NCBI RefSeq assembly: GCF_014323565.1
Contig: NZ_CP058669.1
Location: forward strand, 957,501 to 1,021,500
Direction: 5' to 3'
Source: Hyphobacterium sp. CCMP332
Lineage (GTDB): Bacteria > Pseudomonadota > Alphaproteobacteria > Caulobacterales > Maricaulaceae
Length of the DNA stretch: 64,000 nt
Shown here: piece by piece, positions 16,394-25,871 of the stretch
How positions within the stretch are numbered: the stretch's first letter is position 1
How the letters are laid out: each line of letters starts with the position of its first letter
Translations under genes and position numbers: made by a program
The notes under the pieces: generated by a model
Told to the model about the DNA's origin: nothing
Databases searched by the model: none
The model's input: only the letters and a program-made list of their open reading frames with translations

Positions 16394-17853
16394 TCCGGTT
16401 TGTCGGAAAGCCTTTGCAGAATACCCGTTGTGGACTTGCCTTCCACCAGCGGGATCAATCGAATTTCTCCGCCATAGGATCGCACGATATCGCCTCCAAG
16501 CGGCAACAAATCCTCCACCGAGTAGTCCGCCCCTTTCAGGTAGACATCCGGGCGCAGAGCCTCGATGAGATTTGCCGGGGTATCCTCTTCGAACACCACA
16601 ATCTGATCCACAGCGGCGAGTGCTGACAGAACGCTGCCACGCGCATCGGCATCATTGACCGGACGCCCCTCACCTTTCAGAGCACGGACCGAAGCGTCTG
16701 AATTCAGACCGACGATCAAACGGTCGCAATGCGCACGCGCTTTCTCAAGGTAGCTGACATGCCCCGCATGAAGGATATCAAAGCAGCCATTGGTCAGACC
16801 GATTTTCAGGCCATGAAGCGCGCCAGCGGCGACGGTCTCAACCAGCTGGGCCAGTGACTGACCGCCCGACTTGGGACGGCCTGCACTCGCGACAGTCAGC
16901 AAGTCATCGGGCGAAACCGTTGCGGTTCCCACCTTGGTCACAACCTCACCCGAGGCATGGACCGCCGCTTCCATCGCGGTCCGCAAATCTGTCCCGGCGG
17001 CCAAAGCGATGGACAGCATCGAAATGGCCGTGTCACCCGCTCCGGAAACATCATAAACCTGACGGGGTCGAGCCCGGACATGCGTGGCGCCGCTCTGACC
17101 ATAGAGGCTCATCCCCTTGGAACCGCGCGTCACAATGAGATGATCGACATCATCCAGCCGCTTGTAAACGTGCTCCAGGCCGTTGGTGGTGGCATCGTCG
17201 TCAACCGGATCAACGCCACATTCTTCAAACAATTCGAGCGCGTTGGGCTTGATCAGGAAAGCGCCATTATAGCGGGAAAAGTCCCGGCCACGCGGATCAA
17301 CACAGACACGCTTCCCCGCCGCACGGGCGAGTTTCATGAGTTCAGCGCTGATGGCTGGTGACACGACGCCGCGGCCATAGTCCGACAGAATAACGATATC
17401 CGCGGTGTCCAGCTCGCTCTCGATCTTTGCCAGGACGGCTTTGGTGCTGGCCTCTGACAGACCCGATTTCGGATTGCGGTCCACGCAAAGCATCTGATGG
17501 CCATTTGATACAAAACGCGATTTCACCGGCGTCGGCCGATCCGTGTCGACAACAACAGCATCTCCAGCACCCTCACGGCGCAGCCTTTCCAGAACGTCGT
17601 GTCCTTCAGGATCATCGCCGACGACGCTGACCAGGGTCGCCTCCGCTCCGAGCGCACGCAGATTCCGGATCACATTTCCCGCACCCCCGAGCATCAGCTC
17701 AACGGCATCTTCATCCAGCACGGGCACCGGGGCTTCGCGCGATACACGATGGGTCGAGCCATAGACAAAACGGTCCAGAACGACATCGCCCACACACAGG
17801 ATCCGCAATCCCTTTGCGCGCTCCAGAATGCCGGAGAGTGTGGTGATATCCAT
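16390..17853 (-). CDS. hldE: Bifunctional D-glycero-beta-D-manno-heptose-7-phosphate kinase / heptose-1-phosphate adenylyltransferase
   Basis: Makes ADP-heptose for the lipopolysaccharide inner core. The N-terminal ribokinase-type domain (about 1-325) has VGDVVLDRFVYG, MLGGAGNVIRNLRALG and the DVSGAGDTAISML catalytic motif. The C-terminal nucleotidyltransferase domain (about 350-488) has GLTNGCFDILHAGHVSYLEKAR with the HxGH site (given in parts). Two adjacent ATGs exist at 17856 and 17853; GAGG lies 5 bp before the second, so that is used. kdsA, another LPS-core gene, lies 27 bp upstream on the same strand. Confidence 0.96.
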   Translation of the reverse strand: MDITTLSGILERAKGLRILCVGDVVLDRFVYGSTHRVSREAPVPVLDEDAVELMLGGAGNVIRNLRALGAEATLVSVVGDDPEGHDVLERLRREGAGDAVVVDTDRPTPVKSRFVSNGHQMLCVDRNPKSGLSEASTKAVLAKIESELDTADIVILSDYGRGVVSPAISAELMKLARAAGKRVCVDPRGRDFSRYNGAFLIKPNALELFEECGVDPVDDDATTNGLEHVYKRLDDVDHLIVTRGSKGMSLYGQSGATHVRARPRQVYDVSGAGDTAISMLSIALAAGTDLRTAMEAAVHASGEVVTKVGTATVSPDDLLTVASAGRPKSGGQSLAQLVETVAAGALHGLKIGLTNGCFDILHAGHVSYLEKARAHCDRLIVGLNSDASVRALKGEGRPVNDADARGSVLSALAAVDQIVVFEEDTPANLIEALRPDVYLKGADYSVEDLLPLGGDIVRSYGGEIRLIPLVEGKSTTGILQRLSDKPD

Positions 17854-17880
17854 CATGACCTCGCAGGTTTTCGCGCCGGA

Positions 17881-18735
17881 TTACCAGCCCTTGGTTAGCT
17901 GATCATACTCGAGCAGGCGCGAGACCATAGATTCAAATTGATCCAGTGGGACCATATTGGGGCCATCCGACGGTGCGCTGTCGGGATCCGGGTGGGTTTC
18001 CATGAAGACGGCCGCGACACCGATGGAAACGGCCGCGCGCGCCAGAACCGGCACAAACTCGCGTTGACCACCGCTGGTGCCGCCCTGGCCGCCGGGCTGT
18101 TGCACGGAGTGAGTGGCATCGAACACGACCGGACAGCCAATTTCGGCCAGAACCGGTAGAGATCGCATGTCAGAGACCAGTGTATTGTATCCGAAGCTGA
18201 CACCGCGCTCGCAGGCCATGACATTGCCATTGCCCGCATCGGTCACCTTGGCGATGACGTTTTTCATATCCCAGGGCGCAAGGAATTGACCCTTTTTGAC
18301 ATTGATAACCTTGCCGGTCTTGGCGGCCGCGATCAGCAAATCGGTCTGGCGGCACAGGAAAGCCGGAATCTGCAGGACATCAACAGCTTGCGCCGCGATG
18401 GCACATTGCTCTGCGGTATGGACATCCGTCAGTACCGGAAGCCCGGTGGTATTCCGGATTTCCTCGAATATCGGCAAGGCCGATTCAAGGCCAATCCCGC
18501 GCGCACTGGAAATGCTGGTCCGGTTCGCCTTGTCAAAGGAGGTCTTGTAAACCAGCCCGATATCCAGCCGATCAGCGATTTCCTTGAGTTGGCCAGCGAC
18601 ATCAAGCGCATGCTCGCGGCTTTCGAGGGCACACGGCCCGGCCAGCATGACAAGCTTTTTTGTATTTGAAATCTGGATGGGCGCAGCGTTGGGACGCGGC
18701 ACCTCGATAACGGCATTCGGTTGGCTGGTCGACAT
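17881..18735 (-). CDS. kdsA: 3-deoxy-8-phosphooctulonate synthase
   Basis: 284 aa. Condenses arabinose 5-phosphate with phosphoenolpyruvate to form KDO 8-phosphate for lipopolysaccharide. Recognised by [67 protein letters not shown] and the [12 protein letters not shown] motif. The C-terminal [14 protein letters not shown] segment is as expected. It is followed by hldE in the same orientation, a sensible LPS-core pair. The 96 bp upstream are shared with the divergent photolyase operon. Confidence 0.97.
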   Translation of the reverse strand: MSTSQPNAVIEVPRPNAAPIQISNTKKLVMLAGPCALESREHALDVAGQLKEIADRLDIGLVYKTSFDKANRTSISSARGIGLESALPIFEEIRNTTGLPVLTDVHTAEQCAIAAQAVDVLQIPAFLCRQTDLLIAAAKTGKVINVKKGQFLAPWDMKNVIAKVTDAGNGNVMACERGVSFGYNTLVSDMRSLPVLAEIGCPVVFDATHSVQQPGGQGGTSGGQREFVPVLARAAVSIGVAAVFMETHPDPDSAPSDGPNMVPLDQFESMVSRLLEYDQLTKGW

Positions 18736-18770
18736 GATCTGTCTTTCTGCAACTTCGGTACGGACGGAAC

Positions 18771-18796
18771 TGATCCGCTTTTCATCTGCTTACGTA
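18771..18796 (+). promoter_or_regulatory. Putative ECF sigma (RpoE/ChrR-type) promoter of the photolyase operon
   Basis: TGATCC at 18771-18776 and CGTA at 18793-18796 are separated by 16 bp. This matches the promoter recognised by the RpoE/ChrR (ECF11) singlet-oxygen sigma factors of alphaproteobacteria as I know it. The start codon of the photolyase is 36 bp downstream. The identical arrangement occurs in front of the ChrR-like gene at the other end of the cluster. Confidence 0.65.
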
Positions 18797-18831
18797 GTTA
18801 TGCAAGAAAAGAATAGAAGGCCGCTGAAGTT

Positions 18832-20283
18832 TTGTCCTCCAATTTGACTGCCCCGATCATCGTCTGGTTCCGTCAGGATTTGCGGCTTGCGGACAATCCG
18901 GCGCTGGAGGCAGCGGCCAATTCCGGTCACCCCGTCATCCCTGTCTACATACTCGATGATGAAACGCCCGGAGACTGGAAAATGGGAGGTGCCAGCCGTT
19001 GGTGGCTGCACCACAGCCTGAATGCACTTGCCGGCCAGCTGGAAGACCTCGGATCGCAATTGATCCTTCGCCGCGGCCCAGCCGACCAGGTTTTGGCGGA
19101 GCTTGTCGAGGACACCGGCACAAACGGTATTTTCTGGAACCGTTGCTACGAGCCCTTTCATCGCGAACGGGACGCAAAAATCAAATCCACTTTCTCAGAC
19201 AAAGGCCTTACGGTCAGCTCGTTCAATGCCAATCTTCTGGCAGAGCCCTGGACGGTCAAAAACAAGTCCGGCGGACCCTTCAAGGTGTTCTCACCCTTCT
19301 GGCGTTCGGTGCGAAGCGAACTGCAACCGGATGCCCCGCTGAAAGCACCAGACGATCTGACGCCTCCGCAAAGCTGGCCGGCAAGCGATGAACTTAGAGG
19401 CTGGGCTTTGCTGCCAAAACATCCCGATTGGGCCAAAGGTTTCGAAAAAATATGGACTCCTGGCGAGGCCGGAGCGCTCGATCGCCTCAAGGAGTTCGTC
19501 GAAAACGGCGCGAAACATTATGCCGAAGGACGCGACCGCCCGGACAAAACCTTTACATCAGGACTGTCGCCGCATCTGCATTTTGGTGAAATCAGCCCTC
19601 GCCAGATCCTCGCCATCACCGAGAGCTGCCGCGAATCCATTGGCGATCGTAATGCCGAGAAATTCTTCAGCGAAATCGGCTGGAGGGAGTTCTCCTACAG
19701 CCTTCTCTTCAACTATCCGGATCTGCCACACGAAAACTATCAAAAGAAGTTTGATCACTTTCCCTGGCGCGAGGATCCGGAGGCCCTGACCGCATGGCAG
19801 CGTGGACAGACCGGCTACCCCATCGTCGACGCCGGCATGCGCGAGCTCTGGACCACGGGTGTCATGCACAACCGCGTCCGCATGATCGCGGCTTCCTTTC
19901 TGATCAAGCATTTGATGATTGACTGGCGCAAAGGCGAAAAATGGTTCTGGGATACGTTGGTCGATGCCGATCTCGCGAACAATTCCGCAAGTTGGCAATG
20001 GGTCGCGGGTTCAGGAGCCGATGCCGCACCCTATTTCAGAATTTTCAATCCCATCACCCAGGGCGAAAAATTCGACCCGGACGGAGATTATGTCCGGAAA
20101 TGGGTGCCTGAAATCGCTCGCCTGCCCAACAAATATCTCAATCAGCCATGGGAGGCCGGCCCCCTCATTTTGAAGGAAGCCGGTATCCAACTCGGCAAAA
20201 CCTACCCTGAACCGATTGTTGATCACAAAGCCGCTCGAGAGCGCGCGCTGGACGCATTCAAGAGCTTGAAGGAAACCGCATGA
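18832..20283 (+). CDS. phrB: Deoxyribodipyrimidine photo-lyase, class I
   Basis: 483 aa. Repairs cyclobutane pyrimidine dimers with blue light and FAD. The N-terminal Rossmann-like antenna domain begins IVWFRQDLRLADNPAL. The FAD domain carries HLHFGEISPRQIL, GWREFSYSLLF, GYPIVDAGMRELWTTGVMHNRVRM (in parts), then SWQWVAGSGADAAPYFRIFNP. Translation appears to start at TTG (18832); a second TTG lies at 18844 and no ATG fits. The next gene overlaps as ATGA. It heads the four-gene plus-strand half of the stress cluster and has an ECF-type promoter element upstream. Confidence 0.95.
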   Translation: MSSNLTAPIIVWFRQDLRLADNPALEAAANSGHPVIPVYILDDETPGDWKMGGASRWWLHHSLNALAGQLEDLGSQLILRRGPADQVLAELVEDTGTNGIFWNRCYEPFHRERDAKIKSTFSDKGLTVSSFNANLLAEPWTVKNKSGGPFKVFSPFWRSVRSELQPDAPLKAPDDLTPPQSWPASDELRGWALLPKHPDWAKGFEKIWTPGEAGALDRLKEFVENGAKHYAEGRDRPDKTFTSGLSPHLHFGEISPRQILAITESCRESIGDRNAEKFFSEIGWREFSYSLLFNYPDLPHENYQKKFDHFPWREDPEALTAWQRGQTGYPIVDAGMRELWTTGVMHNRVRMIAASFLIKHLMIDWRKGEKWFWDTLVDADLANNSASWQWVAGSGADAAPYFRIFNPITQGEKFDPDGDYVRKWVPEIARLPNKYLNQPWEAGPLILKEAGIQLGKTYPEPIVDHKAARERALDAFKSLKETA

Positions 20284-21641
20284 GCCCGATCATCACCCCC
20301 GATTTCGTCCAGCGAAAGAAAATTGCCATTATCGGTGCCGGGATTGCCGGCCTGGGAGCGGCCTGGGCGCTTCGCAAGGTGCATGATGTCACCTTGTTCG
20401 AGAAACGCGACCGCCTGGGCGGGCACGCAAATACCGTCGATATTGATTATGACGGGCAGGCAATCGCTGTCGATACCGGCTTTATTGTCTTCAATCCCCT
20501 CAACTACCCCAACATGGTCGCCTTTTTTGAAGAGCTCGGCGTCGAGTCAATCGATTCTGATATGAGTTTCAGTTTTGCCCTGGATGGCGATATTGAATGG
20601 TCGTCCAATGGGCTGGGTGGGCTCTTCGCCCAAAAGCGCAATGCGTTGCGCCCGTCATATCTCGGCATGCTGCGCGATGTGTTGCGATTCAACGCGGCAG
20701 CGCCGCGTGACCTGGAATCCGGCAAGTTGAACGGGCTCGGTCTCGGGCATTATCTCCTGCAGCTGGGCGTCGGCGAGCGCTTCATCCGGAATTACCTGCT
20801 GCCGATGGGGGCCGCCATCTGGTCTGCAAGCGAAGATGAAATGCGCGCCTATCCGGCCGATGCTTTTGTCCGATTTTTCCAGAACCATCGCCTGATGAAT
20901 ATGTCCCGCCCGCTCTGGCGCACGGTGAAAGGTGGCAGCCGGGAATACGTCAACAAAATTGCGGCGGATCTGGAGGGGCATATCCGCATGGCGGAGCCGG
21001 CAACCCGTATAGAACGTCAGGCACAGGGCGTCAGCATCCAAACTGATAGCGGCAGCCCCGAACACTTCGATGAAGTCATTCTGGCCTGTCATTCCAATCA
21101 GTCTCTGGCGCTCCTTGGTGATGCCGACACCTCGGAACAGGAATTGCTTGCGGCAATACCCTATTCTCCAAACCGGGCCGTATTGCACCGTGACCCGTCG
21201 CTTTGTCCCAAACGCGCGGGCGCAAGAGCCGCATGGAATTATTGCCGTGATGACGCAGACGGGCCTGCCTCGGTCACCTATGACATGAATCGCCTGCAGG
21301 GCATCGATCCCGCGAAGCCGCTATTTGTGACGCTCAATCCGCACCGCGCGCCGGATCCCGCCCTCACCTTTGGTGAATTCCAGTATGACCACCCGCAATT
21401 CAATACAGCGGGCCTCGCAGCACAGCGCATTTTCAACCAGGTCCAGGGCGTCCGCCACACCTGGTTTGCGGGCGCATGGCTCGGTTATGGATTCCATGAA
21501 GACGGGCTGAGGTCAGGCTTGCGAGTCGCACTTCGACTGGGCGGACAAATCCCCTGGGCTTTTGCCGAGGGCGATGTGAGCGGCGGCAGCTGGGGCAAAC
21601 GCCCGTTCTTCACAGACCCGGCGCTTGTCGCAGCCGAATGA
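20280..21641 (+). CDS. NAD(P)/FAD-dependent oxidoreductase (amine-oxidase-like)
   Basis: 453 aa with a dinucleotide-binding fold at the start (KIAIIGAGIAGLGAAWAL; GxGxxG) followed by FEKRDRLGGHANTVDI. The late part has TWFAGAWLGYGFHEDGLRSGL, the FAD-binding end of the flavin amine oxidase family. Its start overlaps the photolyase stop (ATGA) and its own stop overlaps the DUF1365 start (ATGA), so the three are translationally coupled. In Rhodobacter-type singlet-oxygen regulons a flavoprotein, a DUF1365 protein and a CFA-like enzyme occur together. A role in modifying membrane fatty acids is therefore inferred; the substrate is unknown. Confidence 0.9.
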   Translation: MSPIITPDFVQRKKIAIIGAGIAGLGAAWALRKVHDVTLFEKRDRLGGHANTVDIDYDGQAIAVDTGFIVFNPLNYPNMVAFFEELGVESIDSDMSFSFALDGDIEWSSNGLGGLFAQKRNALRPSYLGMLRDVLRFNAAAPRDLESGKLNGLGLGHYLLQLGVGERFIRNYLLPMGAAIWSASEDEMRAYPADAFVRFFQNHRLMNMSRPLWRTVKGGSREYVNKIAADLEGHIRMAEPATRIERQAQGVSIQTDSGSPEHFDEVILACHSNQSLALLGDADTSEQELLAAIPYSPNRAVLHRDPSLCPKRAGARAAWNYCRDDADGPASVTYDMNRLQGIDPAKPLFVTLNPHRAPDPALTFGEFQYDHPQFNTAGLAAQRIFNQVQGVRHTWFAGAWLGYGFHEDGLRSGLRVALRLGGQIPWAFAEGDVSGGSWGKRPFFTDPALVAAE

Positions 21642-22420
21642 CCAATCCCCTCCATATCTGGCGCGGATCGACGGCGCATACGCGCCTCAAGCCTTTTGAA
21701 CACCGGTTCAGATATCCGGTGGCCATGATCGGAATTGATCTCGAGCGCCTGGATGAGGCGGGTCGTGTTACGCGGCTATTCGACGTCAACCGGGCCGGAC
21801 TCTTCAGCTTTCACGAAAAAGACTTTGGCGCCCGTGACAATTCCTGCCTGCGGGATTGGTCCAAGCGGCAATTTACCGATGCCGGCATTCCGGACGTGAA
21901 GCGCATCGTCTTTATCTGCCAGCCGCGAATACTGGGCTATCAATTCAATCCGATTGCGCTGCATTTCGGCTATGACAGCGATAGTGCCCTTCTTGGCATT
22001 ATCTATGAGGTCCACAATACTTTCGGCGATTCACACGCCTATGTCGCGCCCGTCAAAGGCCTCGCCGTGGAACAACACACCGCGAATAAGACGTTACACG
22101 TCTCGCCTTTTTTCGACGTCTCCGGCCAATATGAATTCGCCTTGCAGCCCCCGGATAACAATCTTTCACTGGCCATTCGAAAGATCGGCGAACAGGGACC
22201 GGATTTCCGCGCTTCCATGTCTCTTCAGCGCAAAGACGCAACCACCAGAGCGTTTCTCGCATGGTTTATCGGCTTTCCGTTCTCCACACTGACGACAATT
22301 ACACTGATCCATTTCGAGGCCCTTCGCCTCTGGTTCAAGGGCGCGCGATACCATCGTCGCCCTTCTCCGCCCGCGCGGCCATCAACGCGGGTTCTGGAAA
22401 CAAAGCCTCAAAACGAGTAA
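21638..22420 (+). CDS. DUF1365 domain-containing protein
   Basis: 260 aa, identified by HTRLKPFEHRFRYPV, GLFSFHEKDFGARD, QPRILGYQFNPIALHFGY, IYEVHNTFGDSHAYV and the KTLHVSPFFDVSGQYEF block, all typical of DUF1365. A hydrophobic segment near the C-terminus (AFLAWFIGFPFSTLTTITLIH, in parts) may contact the membrane. No reaction is established for the family. It nearly always sits between a FAD oxidoreductase and a cyclopropane-fatty-acid-synthase-like gene, as here, which suggests a joint role in lipid modification under oxidative or light stress. Confidence 0.92.
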   Translation: MTNPLHIWRGSTAHTRLKPFEHRFRYPVAMIGIDLERLDEAGRVTRLFDVNRAGLFSFHEKDFGARDNSCLRDWSKRQFTDAGIPDVKRIVFICQPRILGYQFNPIALHFGYDSDSALLGIIYEVHNTFGDSHAYVAPVKGLAVEQHTANKTLHVSPFFDVSGQYEFALQPPDNNLSLAIRKIGEQGPDFRASMSLQRKDATTRAFLAWFIGFPFSTLTTITLIHFEALRLWFKGARYHRRPSPPARPSTRVLETKPQNE

Positions 22421-22429
22421 GGTCAAACA

Positions 22430-23665
22430 ATGAACGCAGAGCCATCTTCGACACCCATGCTGGCGACACCGGACAGCATTCGCTCGCTTCGCGGCCTGCC
22501 CATGGGCATGAAGACGGCGCTGCGAATATTTTTGCGCCTGCCAAATGGCCAGCTCACTATCCGGTTTCCAAATGGTCAGCAGCTCACCTTCAAAGGCAAG
22601 TCACTCGGCCCCATAGCTGAGCTTCACGTACATGATTTCAAATTCGTGCGCCGGGCGCTTGCCGGCGGCGATATCGGCCTTGCCGAAGGCTTTATGGAGG
22701 GTGAATGGTCAACACCGGACCTGACCGCTCTGCTTTCTTTTTTCTCGGTCAATCTGGACTCAAAACCCGACATCGTTGCGGGCGGACCCGTCACACGGCT
22801 TTTCCACTGGGCCTATCACCTGCTCCGGGCGAATACCAAATCCGGCGCAAGGAAAAACATCGAAGCGCACTACGATCTGGGCAATGATTTCTATGAGAAA
22901 TGGCTCGACCCGTCGATGACGTATTCGTCGGCGCGGTACACCAAGCCGGAACAGTCTCTGGAGGATGCCCAGCACGAGAAATATCGTGCCCTGGCCGATT
23001 CCATTGACTTGCAGGAAGGCGATCATGTCCTGGAAATCGGGTGTGGCTGGGGAGGCTTTGCCGAATACGCGGCCCGCGATCGCGGCGCGCGCGTCACCTG
23101 CCTCACCCTCTCAACCGAACAACGCGAATATGCCATCGAGCGTATGGACAAGCTGCAACTGGGCGACATGGTCGATATCAAATTGCAGGATTACCGGGAC
23201 GAAACAGGCCTTTACGACAAGATCGCATCCATCGAGATGTTCGAAGCTGTCGGTCAGGAATACTGGCCGTCCTTTTTCAACAAGGTTCATGATTGCCTGA
23301 AACCGGGCGGTAAGGCGGGCCTTCAGATCATATCCATTCGCGATGATCTGTTCGAAACCTATGCCAAACGTGCCGACTTCATTCAGCGCTATATCTTCCC
23401 CGGCGGCGTTCTGCCCAGTCTCACACGCCTGAAGGAAGAGTTTGCCAGCGCCCAGTTGAAACTTGACCGGGTTGAGGCCTTCGCAACCGACTACGCGGAT
23501 ACGCTGGCAGATTGGATGAAACGTTTCACAGCCGCCTGGAGCGACATTCAGCCCCTCGGCTTTGACAATCGCTTCCGCCGGATGTGGGAATTCTATCTTG
23601 CGTATTGCGAAGCCGGTTTTCGCACAGGCCGGATTGATGTCGCGCAGTATGCGGTCAGCCGCTAG
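22430..23665 (+). CDS. Cyclopropane-fatty-acyl-phospholipid synthase family methyltransferase
   Basis: 411 aa. The SAM-binding motif VLEIGCGWGGFAEYAA is followed by CLTLSTEQREYAIERM, IASIEMFEAVGQEYWP, and the IQRYIFPGGVLPSL family block. The N-terminal 130 residues match the lipid-binding extension of this family. It may add a methylene bridge to unsaturated phospholipid chains. A related possibility is the methyltransferase step of furan fatty acid synthesis known from Rhodobacter, which uses the same fold; sequence alone does not settle it. It is the last gene of the four-gene operon and its stop overlaps the convergent [4Fe-4S] photolyase gene within GCTAGC. Confidence 0.92.
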   Translation: MNAEPSSTPMLATPDSIRSLRGLPMGMKTALRIFLRLPNGQLTIRFPNGQQLTFKGKSLGPIAELHVHDFKFVRRALAGGDIGLAEGFMEGEWSTPDLTALLSFFSVNLDSKPDIVAGGPVTRLFHWAYHLLRANTKSGARKNIEAHYDLGNDFYEKWLDPSMTYSSARYTKPEQSLEDAQHEKYRALADSIDLQEGDHVLEIGCGWGGFAEYAARDRGARVTCLTLSTEQREYAIERMDKLQLGDMVDIKLQDYRDETGLYDKIASIEMFEAVGQEYWPSFFNKVHDCLKPGGKAGLQIISIRDDLFETYAKRADFIQRYIFPGGVLPSLTRLKEEFASAQLKLDRVEAFATDYADTLADWMKRFTAAWSDIQPLGFDNRFRRMWEFYLAYCEAGFRTGRIDVAQYAVSR

Positions 23666-25206
23666 CTGATCCCGATTTCCCTGAAGAAGCGGCGGCTATC
23701 CTCACGGATGGCCGTTTTCTTTTCTTCATTCATTTTGGCAAGATTGCGAAACGGCATATTGAGGCGCGGATTGCCCTTCAGCCTGTCCTCATTTTCTATC
23801 AGGAAGTTCCAATAGAGATAATTGAAGGGGCAGGCTTTCGGGCCGTTTTTCTTGCTGACGGAATAATGACAATTCCCGCAATAATCCGACATGCGATTGA
23901 TATAGGCGCCACTCGCCGCATAGGGCTTTGTCGCCATGACTCCGCCATCGGCAAAGAGCGACATACCGTGCGTATTGGGTAGCTCCACCCATTCATAGGC
24001 GTCCGCATATACGAGCAGATACCACTCCTCGACCTGTCGCGGATCGATGCCTGCCAACAGGGCGAAATTGCCCGTTATCATCAGTCTTTGAATGTGGTGC
24101 GCATAAGCGTGCTTGCGGGTGGTTTCGACCGTATCCCTCACGCAGGCCATGCGCGTATCCGCCGTCCAGTAGAAGTCTGGGAGAGATCGCGATGCGTCAA
24201 GAAAATTTGTGTTGGCATAGTCGGGCATTTTCATCCAGTAGAGCCCGCGCACATATTCCCGCCAGCCGATGATCTGCCGGATGAACCCCTCTACCGCATT
24301 GATCGGGGCGCGGCCATCCCGCCACTCCGCCTCAGCGCGACGGCAGACGTCCAGCGGATCGAGTAGCCCACAATTGAGGTAAAGCGCGATCACCGAGTGA
24401 AAGAGGAAGGATTCTCCCTGAACCATCGCGTCCTGATAATCGCCAAATTGAGCGAGGCAATGCCGGAAGAAATCGTCGAGATCCGCTTCCGCTGCCGCCC
24501 GCGTAACGCCGTAGGTAAAAGGCTCCAGATCACCAAAATGATCCGGAAAACGGTCTCGCACCAGAGCACAGACGTCCTCGGTGATGTGATCTTTCCTGTG
24601 TGCCCGGCGCTTCGGTAAAGAAACAGCCGCAGGAAGCCGCTTGCGATTATCCTGATCGAAATTCCACTGCCCCCCGGCCGGCAGATCGCCCTCCATCAGG
24701 AGACCGGTTTCCTTGCGCATCTCGCGATAGAAATATTCCATCGTCAGACGTTTGCGTCCCTCGGCCCATGTTGCGAAACGGTCGAGTGAGGCGATGAAGC
24801 GCGTATCCTCACGAATTTCGACGTCGATCCCCAGACGATCCGGCCAGCTTTTCATCTCTTCGAGAAGGCGCCACTCACCCGGCGCGGTGACAACGACACG
24901 GTCAAATATCCCGGTCGAAGTTTCAAGCGCACGCATTATTTCCCCGATCAGGGAACCCGAATTACCCGGATCATCGAGCGTGAAATAATGAACGGCCATA
25001 CCCGCCGACCTTATCTCGTCGGCGAAATGGCGCATCGCCGAAAAGAGAAAGGCGATCTTCTTCTTGTGATGCCTGACATAGGTCGCCTCGGCATGGACTT
25101 CGGCCATGACGACAAGATCGCCATCCCGGTAATCGCTCAAGGATGAAATGGTGGGCGAAAGCTGATCGCCCAGCACCAGTCTCAGACTTCGCGGCGTTTC
25201 ACTCAC
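23662..25206 (-). CDS. [4Fe-4S] bacterial cryptochrome/photolyase (PhrB/CryB type)
   Basis: 514 aa. The opening RLVLGDQLSPTI and the C-terminal iron-sulfur motif place it in the FeS-BCP group, which repairs (6-4) photoproducts or signals. Four cysteines fit the cluster ligands: Cys355 (MACVRD), Cys443 and Cys446 (YCGNC), and Cys459 (KACPF). Other family blocks are QIIGWREYVRGLYW and HAYAHHIQRLMITGNFALL. The start is GTG at 25206, overlapping the stop of the DUF6134 gene, so it is co-translated with it. This second, unrelated photolyase shares the cluster with a class I enzyme, giving both main UV lesions a repair route if it is a (6-4) enzyme. Confidence 0.93.
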   Translation of the reverse strand: MSETPRSLRLVLGDQLSPTISSLSDYRDGDLVVMAEVHAEATYVRHHKKKIAFLFSAMRHFADEIRSAGMAVHYFTLDDPGNSGSLIGEIMRALETSTGIFDRVVVTAPGEWRLLEEMKSWPDRLGIDVEIREDTRFIASLDRFATWAEGRKRLTMEYFYREMRKETGLLMEGDLPAGGQWNFDQDNRKRLPAAVSLPKRRAHRKDHITEDVCALVRDRFPDHFGDLEPFTYGVTRAAAEADLDDFFRHCLAQFGDYQDAMVQGESFLFHSVIALYLNCGLLDPLDVCRRAEAEWRDGRAPINAVEGFIRQIIGWREYVRGLYWMKMPDYANTNFLDASRSLPDFYWTADTRMACVRDTVETTRKHAYAHHIQRLMITGNFALLAGIDPRQVEEWYLLVYADAYEWVELPNTHGMSLFADGGVMATKPYAASGAYINRMSDYCGNCHYSVSKKNGPKACPFNYLYWNFLIENEDRLKGNPRLNMPFRNLAKMNEEKKTAIREDSRRFFREIGIS

Positions 25207-25871
25207 ACGTCACGGCGCACATAGGTAATGTCCTGACCGCGAACCGAAAATTGGCTTCTGACCCATTCGCCATTGGCATCATACCAGAGATCAAGGGTGA
25301 GTGACCCTTCCATGCGAACGTGGCGGGCTTCGATTGTTCGCCCGCCCACCTCGATCATGGCCTGGCCCAATTCGGTAATGGTGACCGGCATTTCGGTGCC
25401 GGTCTCGGTATTCAGCACTGTGTCCAGTCCGACAGCATAACCGCCCCAGTGGCTCGATGGTGGCAATGATGACGGAAGGCTGACAGGCTGTGAATTTCCG
25501 TCTTCATCAGACCCCTGCCCCGCATAGACATCGCCATTTCTGGCAATATCGACGGACAGACGGTCTCCGTCTTTCAAAGTGGATGTCTGAAGGCTGACAA
25601 GCTCGCCATCACGATAGACCTCGACCGAGTCATGCTCATACCGGAAAGCGGTAATCGGGCCGATACGAACGCGAAGATCAACATCCGTCGTAACGCGCAA
25701 CTCATCACCGTTTTCCTCAAACCGCAGAATGTGCGTACCGAAGGGGCTGTCGCCGCGAAAGACGTCGAAGGCAATTACGCCAGCATCCGGCACAGACTCC
25801 CGGTTTGCGGCCTCGCCAGAACTCATCATGGCCGACGTCAGAAGTATGCTCGCGAAGATCATGCGCATCAT
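25203..25871 (-). CDS. Secreted/periplasmic DUF6134-like protein
   Basis: 222 aa with a cleavable signal peptide (MMRMIFASILLTSAMMSSGEA). The mature part is predicted beta-rich, with strands such as VIAFDVFRGDSPFGTHILRF, DVDLRVRIGPITAFRYEH and the C-terminal LDLWYDANGEWVRSQFSV. This looks like the DUF6134 family, whose function is unknown. The ATG at 25871 overlaps the ChrR-like stop as ATGA, and its own stop overlaps the photolyase start. It is therefore the middle gene of a tightly coupled three-gene operon in the stress cluster. A lipid- or envelope-related role is only a guess from the neighbours. Confidence 0.75.
   Translation of the reverse strand: MMRMIFASILLTSAMMSSGEAANRESVPDAGVIAFDVFRGDSPFGTHILRFEENGDELRVTTDVDLRVRIGPITAFRYEHDSVEVYRDGELVSLQTSTLKDGDRLSVDIARNGDVYAGQGSDEDGNSQPVSLPSSLPPSSHWGGYAVGLDTVLNTETGTEMPVTITELGQAMIEVGGRTIEARHVRMEGSLTLDLWYDANGEWVRSQFSVRGQDITYVRRDV

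Noticed and set aside
18766-18796. EcfG-type general stress promoter (GGAAC...CGTA)
   Set aside because: GGAAC at 18766 is 22 bp from CGTA, too far for EcfG, whereas the adjacent TGATCC has the correct 16-bp spacing for an RpoE/ChrR-type promoter.
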